The notes: a model not told the origin generated them from the letters alone. Positions 1-9,873 are shown, numbered from the stretch's first letter. The stretch is DNA of 64,000 bases from CBFGRV01 sp965651265 (GCA_965651265.1 CBFGRV010000012.1:14416-78415); one strand, 5' to 3'. Numbers and translations: made by a program.

Positions 1-1307
1 GGCTCCCGAAAGGCGTGATGCTCACCCACGAGAACATCTCCCACAATGCACTCACGGCCTTTTCAGGGTTACCAGATTATCTCCCGGGAGCCGACGGTGA
101 AACGATCGTTTCCTTTTTACCGCTGACACACGTCTTTGCGCGAACGCTGTACTACGGCCACGTGTACCATGGCTCGTCCGTATACTTCACTCTGCCCGAT
201 GATCTGGCCGAGGCGTTTTTAAAAGTTCGACCCACCATCTTCGCTACGGTCCCGCGGGTACTCGAAAGGATCTACGGAAGGATTCTCGAGCGGGTAACAA
301 CGCTGACCGGCGTCAAAAAGGCGCTGGCGAACTGGGCGATCCGCCTTGCTGAGGGTTATGAGATCGAGCATCCCCCGACAGGCATCAATCGCGTACAGCT
401 TGAACTGGCCGATCGCCTTGTGTTCAGTAAATGGCGCCAGGCCATGGGCGGTCGGGTGAAGTACGTGATCTCGGGCGGCGCCGCCTTGAGCCCGAAGCTC
501 ACAAATTTATTCGCCGCCGCCGGCGTCACCATTCTCGAGGGCTATGGACTTACTGAAACAAGCCCCGTGATTACGTTCAATCGTCCGGGTCGAAACCGGG
601 CTGGAACGGTGGGCGAACCCATCCCGGGCGTCGAGGTGAAGATCGCTGAGGACGGCGAGATTTTGACGCGCGGACCGCACATCATGCTGGGATACTATGG
701 AGATGAGGAGCAGACGGCCCAGGTCATCGACGAGGAGGGCTGGTTCCATACCGGTGACATTGGCGTTTTCACGGAAGACGGGCACCTGAAAATCACGGAT
801 CGCAAAAAGGACCTGTTCAAGCTCTCGACAGGCAAATACGTCATGCCCCAGCCACTCGAGAATCGGCTCACCACACATCCGCTCATCGAGCAAGTGGTGA
901 TCGTTGGGAGCGGGTACAAGTTCTGTACGGCGCTCATCTTTCCGGATGAGGATAAGGTAAGGGCCCTTGCTCGGGCGAGGGGAGTGGACGCAAGCCGAAG
1001 TATCGAGGAGCTGCTGAGCCATCCGGTCATCGTTAACCGGTACCGCGAGCTCGTGGAGGAGGCGAACACCGGCATGGATCCCTGGTCTCGCATCAAACGC
1101 TTTCGCATCATACCGACGCAACTGACGCCCGAGAGCGGACTCCTTACGCCCACGATGAAAGTGCGCCGAAGCCGCATTCGAGAAGAGTTCGCCGACGAGA
1201 TCGAGTCCATGTACGCCGATGATGTGGAAAAGGATGAACGTGTGATCATCGTGGAGCGCATATCGGACCGCGAACCGGCGAGTGAGGCGCAATCTAGCAC
1301 GTATTGA
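1..1307 (+). CDS. fadD: Long-chain fatty acid-CoA ligase (5' truncated)
   Basis: AMP-forming acyl-CoA synthetase that activates fatty acids with ATP and CoA, the first step of beta-oxidation. The window opens inside the gene: the reading frame is open from base 3 and reads LPKGVMLTHEN, the end of the ATP-binding P-loop motif, so roughly the N-terminal third is missing. Later adenylate-forming motifs are present: GYGLTETSPV, then GWFHTGDIG and ITDRKKDLFKLSTGKYV near the C-terminal hinge. The FAA1/FadD15-like long-chain subgroup fits best. The stop lies 17 bases before the next start, so it leads a four-gene fad operon. Family assignment is secure; chain-length preference is inferred. Confidence 0.93.
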   Translation, partial: LPKGVMLTHENISHNALTAFSGLPDYLPGADGETIVSFLPLTHVFARTLYYGHVYHGSSVYFTLPDDLAEAFLKVRPTIFATVPRVLERIYGRILERVTTLTGVKKALANWAIRLAEGYEIEHPPTGINRVQLELADRLVFSKWRQAMGGRVKYVISGGAALSPKLTNLFAAAGVTILEGYGLTETSPVITFNRPGRNRAGTVGEPIPGVEVKIAEDGEILTRGPHIMLGYYGDEEQTAQVIDEEGWFHTGDIGVFTEDGHLKITDRKKDLFKLSTGKYVMPQPLENRLTTHPLIEQVVIVGSGYKFCTALIFPDEDKVRALARARGVDASRSIEELLSHPVIVNRYRELVEEANTGMDPWSRIKRFRIIPTQLTPESGLLTPTMKVRRSRIREEFADEIESMYADDVEKDERVIIVERISDREPASEAQSSTY

Positions 1308-1324
1308 GTAGGAGGATAGATTTT

Positions 1325-3736
1325 ATGGAAGAGACGGTTCAGCAAGAGGCCCACGCCGTATCTGATTCAGCGTATGCTTTCGCGCCATTCAAACGCGCCG
1401 CCGTACTGGGTGCCGGGACGATGGGTGCGCAGATCGCCGCCCACCTGGCGAATGTGGGCCTGCACGTGGATTTGCTCGACATCCCCGGCAAGGACTCGGA
1501 CGATCCGGACGAGATTGCCAGGGCGGGCTTGAGCCGGGCCAAGAAGATCAGGCCCAATCCCTTCTTCACCACTAGCGCGGCGGATCGCATTTTCATCGGG
1601 AATTTTGAGCAGGACTTCGACAGGCTGCGTGATGCGGACTGGGTGTTGGAGGCGGTGGTCGAACGAATGGACATCAAACGCTCGCTCATGGAGCGTGTGG
1701 AGGCCGCAGTTGGCGAAAACACCATCGTCTCGACGAACACGAGCGGTCTCTCCATAGCCGAGATTGCATCAGGTAGATCTGAGGCGTTTCGGCGACGCTT
1801 TCTGGGCACGCACTTCTTCAATCCCCCCAGGTATCTGAAATTACTCGAGCTGGTGCCATCTGCGGATACGGATCCAGAGGTGGTCGCACGGATGGCGCAC
1901 TTCGGACGCGTGCACCTTGGCAAGGGCATCGTAATCGCGCGGGATACGCCCTACTTCATTGGTAATCGGATCGGGGTGTATGCCATGCTTCAGGCAATGC
2001 GCGAGTTCACCGATGGGGAGTTCTCCATCGAGGAGATCGATGCGCTGACGGGCACGCTAGTCGGACGGCCTCGATCAGCCACGTTTCGGACCGCCGATGT
2101 GGTGGGCCTCGACGTGATGCTCAACGTGGCGGATAATCTCTTCGAAGCCGTACCCGACGACGAGAGTAGGGAGGCCTTCGTGGCGCCGGATCTATTGCGA
2201 CGTTTGGTGGAGCACGGCCGGCTCGGCCAGAAATCGGGCGCCGGATTCTATCGGAAAGAGGGCAAGGAGATCAAATCAGTGGATCCAGGCTCCCTCGAGT
2301 ACCGCTCGCCGGAATCTCTTCGTCTGCCGGAGCTGGAGACTATCGACGAGTCGGCGGGTTTGCAAGACCGTCTAAGGAAGCTTTTCGATTTGGAGGGCCG
2401 AGCGGGAGATTTCTTCCGACGCACGACCCTGGACTTGTTGGCCTACAGTGCGAGACGCATTCCCGAAATCACGGATTCGCCGGCCGATATCGATCGTGCC
2501 ATGCGCTGGGGATTCGGTTGGGAACTGGGGCCGTTCCAGATCTGGGATGCCCTCGGTTTCGAGCGCGTGAAGGATGCGATGGAAGAGCGAGGCATTGCCT
2601 TGCCGTCGTGGATCGACTCTATGTCACAGGGCGACAAAGCAGCCTTCTACAGCAAATCGCACGTCGGGTCCACCGTCTACGTCCCGGTGCACGGTCGCTA
2701 CGAGGCAGACCCCGCCCCTGCGGATACCATCGATGTGGCCACGCTGAAGGCAGAGCCCGAAAGGGAGATCTGGTCGGCGGAGGACTGCGCGCTCCTGGAT
2801 ATCGGCGATGGAGTGGCGCTATTCGAGTTTCGATCGAAGGCGAACACGCTGGGCCGAGCCGTCATCGAAGGGCTCATCGAGGCGATAGATCGCATCGAGG
2901 CCGATCGTGCGTGGCGGGGGATGGTAATCGGCAACGATGGAAAGAACTTTTCCGTTGGGGCCAACCTGTTTGAGCTTGCCTCTGCCGTGCGGCAGGGCTC
3001 CATCGAGATCGTCGATGGCTATCTCCGAATGTTCCAGACGGCCATGCAGCGCGTTCGATATGCGGCCAAGCCGGTCGTCGTCGCGGCGCATCAACGCGTA
3101 CTTGGTGGTGGCTGTGAACTGCTCATGGCCAGCACCCATCCGGTGGCCGCGGCGGAAAGCTACATCGGACTCGTGGAGCTGGGCGTGGGCCTGATCCCGG
3201 CAGCCTCTGGATCGACTCGACTGGCCGCGCTTGCAGCCAGGCGCACGCCCAATGGGCATCCCAGCGAGATTCAGCCCTGGCTGCGGAAGTTTTTCGAGAC
3301 GGTGGCCATGTCGACGGTGTCGACGAGTGCCCGCGAGGCCCAGGAGCTTGGATTCCTCCCGCCCCACGCCCGCATCGTGATGAACGACGACCGTCGCCTC
3401 TTCGTCGCGCGCGAACTGGTCAGGCAGTTGTCGAACGAGGGATACTATCCGCCACCTCGGCGAACTGTGAAGGTTCTGGGCGAGCCGACACAGGCGGCCC
3501 TTGCAGTCATGGTGCAGCAGTACGTGGAGGGCCGTTTCATCTCGGAATACGACGCCTTCCTGGCGAATCGACTGGCATTCGTGATGACGGGTGGCGAGCT
3601 CACGGCCCCGCAGGAAGTGTCGGAGGAGTATCTCCTGGAACTCGAGCGACAGGTCTTTCTCGAGTTGGTTCAACAGCCGAAGACGCAAGCGCGTATCGAG
3701 CACATGCTGAAGACGAAGCAGCCTTTGAGGAATTGA
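1325..3736 (+). CDS. fadB: 3-hydroxyacyl-CoA dehydrogenase / enoyl-CoA hydratase fusion
   Basis: Bifunctional beta-oxidation enzyme of 803 residues that hydrates 2-enoyl-CoA and oxidises 3-hydroxyacyl-CoA with NAD. The dehydrogenase comes first (Rossmann motif GAGTMG near residue 30, then HFFNPPRYLKLLELV) and the crotonase domain second (about residues 470-700, with GGGCELLMAS and VELGVGLIP carrying the two glutamates expected in hydratases). This order matches FadN of Bacillus and related FadB proteins, the reverse of E. coli FadB. An upstream in-frame TTG at 1304 exists, but the ATG at 1325 is preceded by AGGAGG at 1310-1315 with good spacing. It is followed after 3 bases by the thiolase gene. 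Confidence 0.95.
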   Translation: MEETVQQEAHAVSDSAYAFAPFKRAAVLGAGTMGAQIAAHLANVGLHVDLLDIPGKDSDDPDEIARAGLSRAKKIRPNPFFTTSAADRIFIGNFEQDFDRLRDADWVLEAVVERMDIKRSLMERVEAAVGENTIVSTNTSGLSIAEIASGRSEAFRRRFLGTHFFNPPRYLKLLELVPSADTDPEVVARMAHFGRVHLGKGIVIARDTPYFIGNRIGVYAMLQAMREFTDGEFSIEEIDALTGTLVGRPRSATFRTADVVGLDVMLNVADNLFEAVPDDESREAFVAPDLLRRLVEHGRLGQKSGAGFYRKEGKEIKSVDPGSLEYRSPESLRLPELETIDESAGLQDRLRKLFDLEGRAGDFFRRTTLDLLAYSARRIPEITDSPADIDRAMRWGFGWELGPFQIWDALGFERVKDAMEERGIALPSWIDSMSQGDKAAFYSKSHVGSTVYVPVHGRYEADPAPADTIDVATLKAEPEREIWSAEDCALLDIGDGVALFEFRSKANTLGRAVIEGLIEAIDRIEADRAWRGMVIGNDGKNFSVGANLFELASAVRQGSIEIVDGYLRMFQTAMQRVRYAAKPVVVAAHQRVLGGGCELLMASTHPVAAAESYIGLVELGVGLIPAASGSTRLAALAARRTPNGHPSEIQPWLRKFFETVAMSTVSTSAREAQELGFLPPHARIVMNDDRRLFVARELVRQLSNEGYYPPPRRTVKVLGEPTQAALAVMVQQYVEGRFISEYDAFLANRLAFVMTGGELTAPQEVSEEYLLELERQVFLELVQQPKTQARIEHMLKTKQPLRN

Positions 3737-3739
3737 GGG

Positions 3740-4921
3740 ATGGAAGAAGCCTATATCATAAGTGCCGTACGTACCCCTGTTGGTAAGGCGGACCGCGGTG
3801 CGCTCCGGCATGTGCGGCCGGAGCAGCTAGGGGCGCGTGCCGTGAATGAGGCCATTGCCCGAGTTCCTGGCCTCGATCCCGAGCTCGTCGATGATGTACT
3901 CATCGGATGCGCCTTCCCCGAAGGCTCACAGGGTCAGAACGTCGGACGCATCATCGCGCAAAAAGCTGGGTTGCCCGATGACATTCCCGGCGCGACGATC
4001 AACCGTTTCTGCTCCTCCGGCCTGCAGACCATCGCCATGGCCACCCAGGCGATACGCACGGGATTCGCGGATGTGGTGGTCGCCGGCGGCACCGAGTCGA
4101 TGAGCCTGGTCCCTATGACCGGATTTTTCTTTCAGCCTGACCCCCAGACGGTGAAGGACGATATCGACGTATTTGTGTCAATGGGTATCACGGCTGAGAA
4201 CGTTGCCGAGAAGTACGGCGTGTCTCGCGAGGATCAGGATGCGTTCGCGTTGCGGTCGCATGAGAAAGCGATCGATGCATTGGATAGCGGGCGATTCGAT
4301 GATGAGACCGTGCCGATTGAGATCGAGGAGATCCTTTTCCAGAACGGTGCCCCGAAGACCGTACGCCGGACGTTCGCCAGCGATGAAGGGCCGCGAAGGG
4401 ATACCAGCCTCGAAGCGCTGGCGGGATTGCAGCCTGTGTTCAGGCGCGGCGGCACGGTGACGGCCGGTAATTCGTCACAGCGCTCGGATGGTGCGGCCGC
4501 CGCCGTCGTGATGAGCGAGCGCCGTATGCGCGACCTAGGCGTCGAACCATTGGCTCGCCTTGTCGGCTTCGCGCTCGCGGGCGTCCCTCCGGAGCTCATG
4601 GGGATCGGACCCATACGTGCCGTACAAAAGGTGCTGGAGCAGACGGGGCTCACCCTCGACGATATCGGGCTCGTCGAATTGAATGAGGCTTTTGCCGCGC
4701 AGGCCATCGCCGTAATTCGTGAGCTGGGCCTCGACGAGGACATCGTCAATGTGAATGGCGGTGCCATCGCATTGGGACATCCGCTCGGCTGCACGGGCAC
4801 CAAACTCACTGCCAGCCTCATTTACGAGATGCAGAGACGCGGCGTGCGCTATGGCATTTGCACGATGTGCGTTGGGGGAGGAATGGGGGCTGCGGGGATC
4901 ATCGAGAATCTGCGGATCTAA
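3740..4921 (+). CDS. fadA: Acetyl-CoA acyltransferase (3-ketoacyl-CoA thiolase)
   Basis: Thiolase of 393 residues that cleaves 3-ketoacyl-CoA to acetyl-CoA and a shortened acyl-CoA. The N-terminal active-site cysteine is in NRFCSSGLQT (about residue 92). The C-terminal motifs NGGAIALGHPLGCTGT and CVGGGMGAA carry the catalytic histidine and second cysteine. Length is normal for the family. GAGG next to the upstream stop serves as a Shine-Dalgarno sequence. Its position between the FadB-type fusion and the FadE dehydrogenase supports the degradative role over an acetoacetyl-CoA biosynthetic one. Confidence 0.95.
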   Translation: MEEAYIISAVRTPVGKADRGALRHVRPEQLGARAVNEAIARVPGLDPELVDDVLIGCAFPEGSQGQNVGRIIAQKAGLPDDIPGATINRFCSSGLQTIAMATQAIRTGFADVVVAGGTESMSLVPMTGFFFQPDPQTVKDDIDVFVSMGITAENVAEKYGVSREDQDAFALRSHEKAIDALDSGRFDDETVPIEIEEILFQNGAPKTVRRTFASDEGPRRDTSLEALAGLQPVFRRGGTVTAGNSSQRSDGAAAAVVMSERRMRDLGVEPLARLVGFALAGVPPELMGIGPIRAVQKVLEQTGLTLDDIGLVELNEAFAAQAIAVIRELGLDEDIVNVNGGAIALGHPLGCTGTKLTASLIYEMQRRGVRYGICTMCVGGGMGAAGIIENLRI

Positions 4922-4932
4922 CCGGGGCGAAA

Positions 4933-7419
4933 ATGCCATTCTACGATTTCTTGTCACCGATACGTGGAGGATGGATTGCGCTCGCGATCGTGTTAGTGAT
5001 CCTGGCGCTTGGCTATGTAGCTGCGCCATTGTGGGTCTGGACGCTGGCGACCGCGATCGTCCTGTATGGCACCGGGGCGCCCGTCTGGCTCTGGGGGGTC
5101 TTCGGTGCACTTGCGCTGCTTCTGAACGTGCCCGCAATAAGGCGGGTGGTGCTCTCCGGGCCCTTGATGTGGATGCTCAAGGCCAGCGGCTTCATGCCCA
5201 CCATATCCGAGACGGAACAAGCGGCCATCGATTCTGGAGACGTGTGGGTCGATGGAGAGCTCTTCTCCGGGCGACCCAATTTCGCGCGCCTGATGGACGA
5301 AGCGTATCCCTCCCTGAGCGGCGAGGAGCTGGCGTTTCTCGACGGCCCCGTCGAAGAGGTTTGTCGAATGGTCGACGACTGGGATGTCTACCAGCGTGGC
5401 GATCTACCCGAAGAGGTGTGGGAGTACTTGAAGCGCGAACGCTTCTTTGGAATGATCATCCCAAAGGAGTACGGCGGGCTTGGTTTTTCTTCTCTGGCCA
5501 ACAGCGCCGTTGTCAAGAAGCTCGCGACGCGATCGCTTCCGCTCTCCATCACCGTGATGGTGCCGAACTCGCTCGGCCCTGCCGAGCTGCTCATCGACCA
5601 TGGGACGCCGGCACAGCGGGAGCGCTGGCTTGGCCGGCTGGCGAAAGGTGAGGAGATTCCGGCATTCGGTCTCACGGAGCAGAACGCTGGATCAGATGCG
5701 GGGGGAATAGAGGCGGATGGCGTCGTTTTCCGTGGTGAGAATGGCGATCTCTTCATCCGGCTCAACTGGCGAAAGAGGTATATAACCCTGGCGTCGGTTG
5801 CGACCGTCCTGGGCCTCGCCTTCAAACTTCGGGATCCGGACAACTTGCTGGGTAAAGGACCGCATCCGGGTATCACTTGTGCCCTCATACCGACGGACAT
5901 CCCGGGCGTCGAGACGGGCTGGCGCCACGATCCCCTCGGCGTGCCGTTCATCAACTCCGCGACGGAAGGACATGATGTCGTTGTGCCGGTCGACGCCATC
6001 ATAGGCGGCGTGGAAGGTGCAGGTCAGGGGTGGCGAATGTTGATGGAATCGCTCGCCGCGGGGCGAGGCATTTCATTGCCCGCACAGAGCACGGGCGGCG
6101 CGCAGATGGCATTCCGAGTCGCCTCCGCCCATGCCTCCATCCGAAAGCAGTTCGGTCTGCAGATCGGTCGTTTCGAGGGAATTGAGGAGCCGTTGGCCCG
6201 GATCGGGGGGTACACGTACATCCTGGAGGCCGCCCGGCGCTACACATGCGGTGGAATCGACCGTGGCGCAAAACCGGCCGTGGTCACGGCGATGGCGAAG
6301 TACAATTCGACCGAATTGCAGCGTAAGGTTGTTAACGACGCGATGGACATCCTCGGAGGCAACGGCATAGTTCGCGGCCCGCGAAATCTGATGGCCCATG
6401 CCTACATGGGGACCCCCATCGGGATTACCGTGGAGGGAGCTAACATCCTCACGCGCACGCTCATGATCTTCGGTCAGGGAGCGATTCGGTGCCATCCGTA
6501 CGCTTTGAAGGAGATCAATGCGCTCGCGGCTGGAGACGTGGGCGCGTTCGACAAGTACTTCTGGAAGCACGTCGGACACGTCATTACTACGGGTCTGCGA
6601 GGGGTCGTACTGAACCTGACGCGGGGCTATTTGTCCGGCGCGCCCGTGTCCGGACCGGCCCGTCGGTACGTCAAAAAGCTGAATTGGGCTGCGACGGAGT
6701 TTGCCTTCCTGGCCGACGTGGCCATGGGTTCGCTGGGCGGCCAGCTAAAACGAAAGGAGAAGATCACGGGGCGATTTGCCGATATGTTCTCGTGGCTCTA
6801 CCTCGGTACGGCGACGGTGCGCCGCTTCGAGGCAGAGGGGCGGCGGAAGGAGGATGTGCCGTTCCTACACTGGTCGATGGCAAACGCTCTGGCAGAGATT
6901 CAGAAGGCGCGTGAGGGGCTCCTCGAGAATCTCGCGGTTCCCGGATTGGGGTGGTTTTTCCGTGGTCCGCTAGCTCTCTGGGCGCGCGTCAACAGGATGG
7001 GAATACCTCCATCCGACCGATTGGGGCATCTAGTGGCGCAACTCATGCAAACGCCTGGCGAACAACGGGACCGTTTTACGGACGGCATCTTCATCTCACG
7101 CGAGCCCGATGAGCCGATGGCTCGCATGGAAGAGGCCTTCGTGCTTGCCGTCGAAGCCGAAGATCTTCTGAGCCGGATTCGACAGGCTATGAGGGAGGGT
7201 CGTATTCAACGGTCGCGCCCGAGCGATGCTCTTCGTTACGCCCTCGAGGCAGGTATCGTCACTCCGGAGGAGGCGAGCCTCATCCAGCGTGCCGAGGCCG
7301 CACGAAACGACTACACGCGCGTGGACGCATTTACCCTGGAAGAGTACGACGTACTGCGGCTTGGCGCTCGGGGACGACCCGATGAGGCGCGATTTGAGGC
7401 CGCATCCGTGCACCGTTAG
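4933..7419 (+). CDS. fadE: Acyl-CoA dehydrogenase, FadE family
   Basis: FAD-dependent dehydrogenase of 828 residues, close to the 814 of E. coli FadE, that introduces the 2,3-double bond into acyl-CoA. Two or three N-terminal hydrophobic segments (about residues 15-85) suggest membrane attachment, as in FadE. The dehydrogenase core follows (LTEQNAGSDAG, then RKQFGLQIGRFEGIEEPLAR), then GGNGIVRGP and EGANILTRTLMIFGQGAIRCHPY typical of the subfamily, then the FadE-specific C-terminal domain (DUF1974). The start chosen is the ATG 11 bases after the thiolase stop; a longer frame would overlap the thiolase gene. It is the last gene of the fad operon. Confidence 0.94.
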   Translation: MPFYDFLSPIRGGWIALAIVLVILALGYVAAPLWVWTLATAIVLYGTGAPVWLWGVFGALALLLNVPAIRRVVLSGPLMWMLKASGFMPTISETEQAAIDSGDVWVDGELFSGRPNFARLMDEAYPSLSGEELAFLDGPVEEVCRMVDDWDVYQRGDLPEEVWEYLKRERFFGMIIPKEYGGLGFSSLANSAVVKKLATRSLPLSITVMVPNSLGPAELLIDHGTPAQRERWLGRLAKGEEIPAFGLTEQNAGSDAGGIEADGVVFRGENGDLFIRLNWRKRYITLASVATVLGLAFKLRDPDNLLGKGPHPGITCALIPTDIPGVETGWRHDPLGVPFINSATEGHDVVVPVDAIIGGVEGAGQGWRMLMESLAAGRGISLPAQSTGGAQMAFRVASAHASIRKQFGLQIGRFEGIEEPLARIGGYTYILEAARRYTCGGIDRGAKPAVVTAMAKYNSTELQRKVVNDAMDILGGNGIVRGPRNLMAHAYMGTPIGITVEGANILTRTLMIFGQGAIRCHPYALKEINALAAGDVGAFDKYFWKHVGHVITTGLRGVVLNLTRGYLSGAPVSGPARRYVKKLNWAATEFAFLADVAMGSLGGQLKRKEKITGRFADMFSWLYLGTATVRRFEAEGRRKEDVPFLHWSMANALAEIQKAREGLLENLAVPGLGWFFRGPLALWARVNRMGIPPSDRLGHLVAQLMQTPGEQRDRFTDGIFISREPDEPMARMEEAFVLAVEAEDLLSRIRQAMREGRIQRSRPSDALRYALEAGIVTPEEASLIQRAEAARNDYTRVDAFTLEEYDVLRLGARGRPDEARFEAASVHR

Positions 7420-7473
7420 GCAGCGAGATGCCAAATAGATAACCTCGTTGTGAATATCCCTTGAAACCCTGGT

Positions 7474-7558
7474 CCGATCTTTGCATTTCGAATTCCAGGA
7501 TGGCGGTTCGGCACGCATGGCGCATCCGCCGTACTAACCTGGAACGAAAGAAGATCGG
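7474..7558 (+). promoter_or_regulatory. Large imperfect hairpin upstream of an unknown gene
   Basis: The 145-base interval after fadE holds an inverted repeat with about 20 paired bases. CCGATCTT (7474-7481) pairs with AAGATCGG (7551-7558), TTTCG (7486-7490) with CGAAA (7545-7549), and TTCCAGG (7493-7499) with CCTGGAA (7538-7544). A 4x1 internal loop and a 2-base bulge separate the three blocks. A further GGCGG/CCGCC pairing (7502-7506 with 7526-7530) sits inside. The 3' arm contains the only purine-rich ribosome-binding candidate (GAAAGAAG) and ends 6 bases before the ATG at 7565. No T-run follows, so it does not look like an intrinsic terminator. Role unknown: leader RNA, operator or element remnant. 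Confidence 0.5.
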
Positions 7559-7564
7559 ATTCTC

Positions 7565-8293
7565 ATGAGAGGCTGGGGTCTAGAGCTATTTACGAGCGCC
7601 CTCGACGACTTCGAACGAGCGCAATACCAGATTCTGAGCAATCTGCAGCATGTGCGGCATCAGTTTTCGCACAACCGCATCTATCCGTACCTGGGCGATC
7701 TGGTACGACTTTACGGCACGTTGCAGTCGATCGTGAGCTCCAGTGAGAATCTCCGGGGCGCCCTTCCTGCGAACATCAAGGACGTTGACCTGGAAGCACA
7801 GGAAATCATCTACGAGCAGCCGGAGCTTGAAAGCGATCAAATGCAGGCCATCGAAGATCTCATTCGATGGGCTCTGCCGCACATCCAAAGCGCCATAGAC
7901 GAAGGGAAGACAATCTTCGAGTTTGTCGAAAATCATCTGCAAATGGAGGAGGTCGGGATCGTTCCTTCCTACGTGCAGGAGGGGTATCTATTCGTTCCGG
8001 ACCATGAGAAGGCGGAACTGCACGTCCTTCAGTACAATCTGTCCATTTTCATGGGCCCCAATGAAAGGTACCGGAGCCTTCGGACCTCGCACGTAAAGAG
8101 CATTCCTCAGCGACTGATCAGGCATTCCCCGCAGCGCCTGAAGCTGTCGCTCATGGAGGAGCGTCGCGAGCTTCCCAACCCGGCCACCTACAACTTCGAT
8201 TTCGACCTCGATTTTCCCTACGAGAACACCGTTCTACCCGTCGCGAAGCGGAAGCTCATGCGCTATCTGTTCTCGGACGCCGGGACGGCGTAG
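7565..8293 (+). CDS. Conserved-looking hypothetical protein
   Basis: Soluble 242-residue protein that I do not recognise. It has no signal peptide or membrane segment. The first half looks alpha-helical (FERAQYQILSNLQHVRHQF, then EDLIRWALPHIQSAIDEG). The second half contains mixed segments with aromatic residues such as VPSYVQEGYLFVPD and a basic-acidic C-terminus ending LMRYLFSD. It stands alone between the fad operon and the convergent hemG gene. The ATG is 6 bases beyond the large hairpin at 7474-7558, so translation may be controlled by RNA structure. Codon use and length suggest a real gene; no function can be proposed. Confidence 0.8.
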   Translation: MRGWGLELFTSALDDFERAQYQILSNLQHVRHQFSHNRIYPYLGDLVRLYGTLQSIVSSSENLRGALPANIKDVDLEAQEIIYEQPELESDQMQAIEDLIRWALPHIQSAIDEGKTIFEFVENHLQMEEVGIVPSYVQEGYLFVPDHEKAELHVLQYNLSIFMGPNERYRSLRTSHVKSIPQRLIRHSPQRLKLSLMEERRELPNPATYNFDFDLDFPYENTVLPVAKRKLMRYLFSDAGTA

Positions 8294-8320
8294 CAGATAG
8301 CAAAAGCGCTGAAGCGGACG

Positions 8321-8345
8321 TCGGCTGTTTGGGTTACACAGCCGA
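8321..8345. terminator. Stem-loop between convergent genes
   Basis: A perfect 8-base inverted repeat, TCGGCTGT (8321-8328) and ACAGCCGA (8338-8345), has a 9-base loop and sits where the unknown gene (plus) and hemG (minus) converge. It overlaps the hemG stop codon. No T-tract follows on either strand, so bidirectional termination is only a possibility. Confidence 0.3.
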
Positions 8346-9719
8346 GAAATCCGGCAGCGTCGTTCCGTTTTTGCCGCGCGCAAGGAACGTACTGCAACGG
8401 ACGGCAGCGTCATGTCCCGATTGCGCGGTTTCGCCCACAGATATGCCGTTTCTGAAGTTGCCAGCGACGAACACGCCCGAATTTTCCTCTTCGAGCTGAT
8501 CGGCGGCTCGCAATACACTTCCATAACCGATCGTGTATTGCGGGATGGCATGCTCCCAGAAGACGTGGTGTCGAAAAGTCGGACGGTCTGAAATTCCCAG
8601 CAGCCTCGAGAGGTCTGCGTGGACGACGTCGAAAAGCTGATCGGATGACTTTCCCGCTAGCTCGGGACGGCGTGCACCGCCGACGAAGCTCGTTAGCAGT
8701 ACGTGGCCTTCCGGTGCCCGCCCAGGGAAAATAGAGCTCGTGAAGAGTGTGCCGAGAATCTGAAAAGAGCGTTCCACCTCGGGGATCAACATTCCAAAGC
8801 CATCCAGAGGATGCCGGATGGCCGTTTTACGATATCCCAGGGCCACCACACTTAGCGGCGGGTATGAGACATCCCGAAAAGGGGATAATTCGCTCACGAA
8901 ATGTCCGATGAGTGTCGCCAGCCTATATAGAGGTACCGCGGCGATTATGGCATCGAAGTGATCGGATCGGTCGGTGAGGATCGTCCAGGAACCGTTTGAC
9001 GGCCTGACTTCCTGAACGGGGCTATCGTAGCGGATGGCGTCTCCCAAGCTCGCGGCCATCGCAAGCGGAAGCTCCTGCAATCCGCCTCGAAACGAGAACA
9101 TACGGTGGGTATCGGTTGCGGACGAGGCATCCCTTTGCCGATCGATTTGTCCCCTGATGATGGAGCCGGACTCTTGCTCCATCCTGAATAGAGACGGAAA
9201 AGCATATCGGATGGAGAGTCGCTCCGGATCTCCGGCGTAGACTCCGCCCACGAAGGGATTCATCCCGTAGTCCAGAAATTCTCCACCCAGTCGCCTCCGG
9301 ATGAAATCGGCCACGCTTTCCTCGATAGCCGGGTTACCCGGCGCTACGAACGGTTCGCGTAGAAGGCGCAATTTAGCGCGTGCGCCGAAGAGTTCGGAGC
9401 CGGCAAGCTGCAGAGGGGAGAGGGGCGCGGCCACGGGTCGGCCATCGCGCACGATAAAGCGATTGCGGGCGCCTTCACTTGCGCGAACGACGCGATCCTG
9501 GATCCCCAGCTGGTCGATGAGGTCGCTGATGAGGGGGCTGTGTGACTGGATAGAGTTAGGGCCTCGTTCGACCAGAAAGCCATCAATCAACTCGGATGCG
9601 ATCACTCCGCCCGCTCGTGATCCCGCTTCCAGGACGACGGGCTCGATCCCCATCTGGCGAAGCTGATGGGCCGCGGCAAGACCCGCTATACCCGCTCCAA
9701 TGACGGCTACTTTCGGCAT
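8334..9719 (-). CDS. hemG: Protoporphyrinogen oxidase (HemY type)
   Basis: FAD-dependent, oxygen-requiring enzyme of 461 residues that converts protoporphyrinogen IX to protoporphyrin IX in haem synthesis. The N-terminus MPKVAVIGAGIAGLAAAH is the dinucleotide-binding motif. VLEAGSRAGGVI, LVERGPNSI, FVGGVYAGDPERLS and the C-terminal GVFVAGNFRNGISVGE are typical of HemG/HemY proteins. An in-frame upstream extension of 45 residues exists but carries no domain; the ATG at 9717-9719 puts the FAD motif right at the N-terminus, as is usual. Other haem genes are not in the window. Related amine oxidases are the alternative, but the motif set favours this call. Confidence 0.9.
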   Translation of the reverse strand: MPKVAVIGAGIAGLAAAHQLRQMGIEPVVLEAGSRAGGVIASELIDGFLVERGPNSIQSHSPLISDLIDQLGIQDRVVRASEGARNRFIVRDGRPVAAPLSPLQLAGSELFGARAKLRLLREPFVAPGNPAIEESVADFIRRRLGGEFLDYGMNPFVGGVYAGDPERLSIRYAFPSLFRMEQESGSIIRGQIDRQRDASSATDTHRMFSFRGGLQELPLAMAASLGDAIRYDSPVQEVRPSNGSWTILTDRSDHFDAIIAAVPLYRLATLIGHFVSELSPFRDVSYPPLSVVALGYRKTAIRHPLDGFGMLIPEVERSFQILGTLFTSSIFPGRAPEGHVLLTSFVGGARRPELAGKSSDQLFDVVHADLSRLLGISDRPTFRHHVFWEHAIPQYTIGYGSVLRAADQLEEENSGVFVAGNFRNGISVGETAQSGHDAAVRCSTFLARGKNGTTLPDFSAV

Positions 9720-9873
9720 GGGTCGTTGGACTGCTTGTCGGCTGCTCTGTGCCCGCTTCTCGTGCGGATCATCCACGGAGCCGACCTGGATGTAACAAAA
9801 TCCGAAACATGCCGCCGCGCGATCCTGTAGAAAAATTATCGAGATTCTAAGCACAGACGTCTAAAAAGAGATC

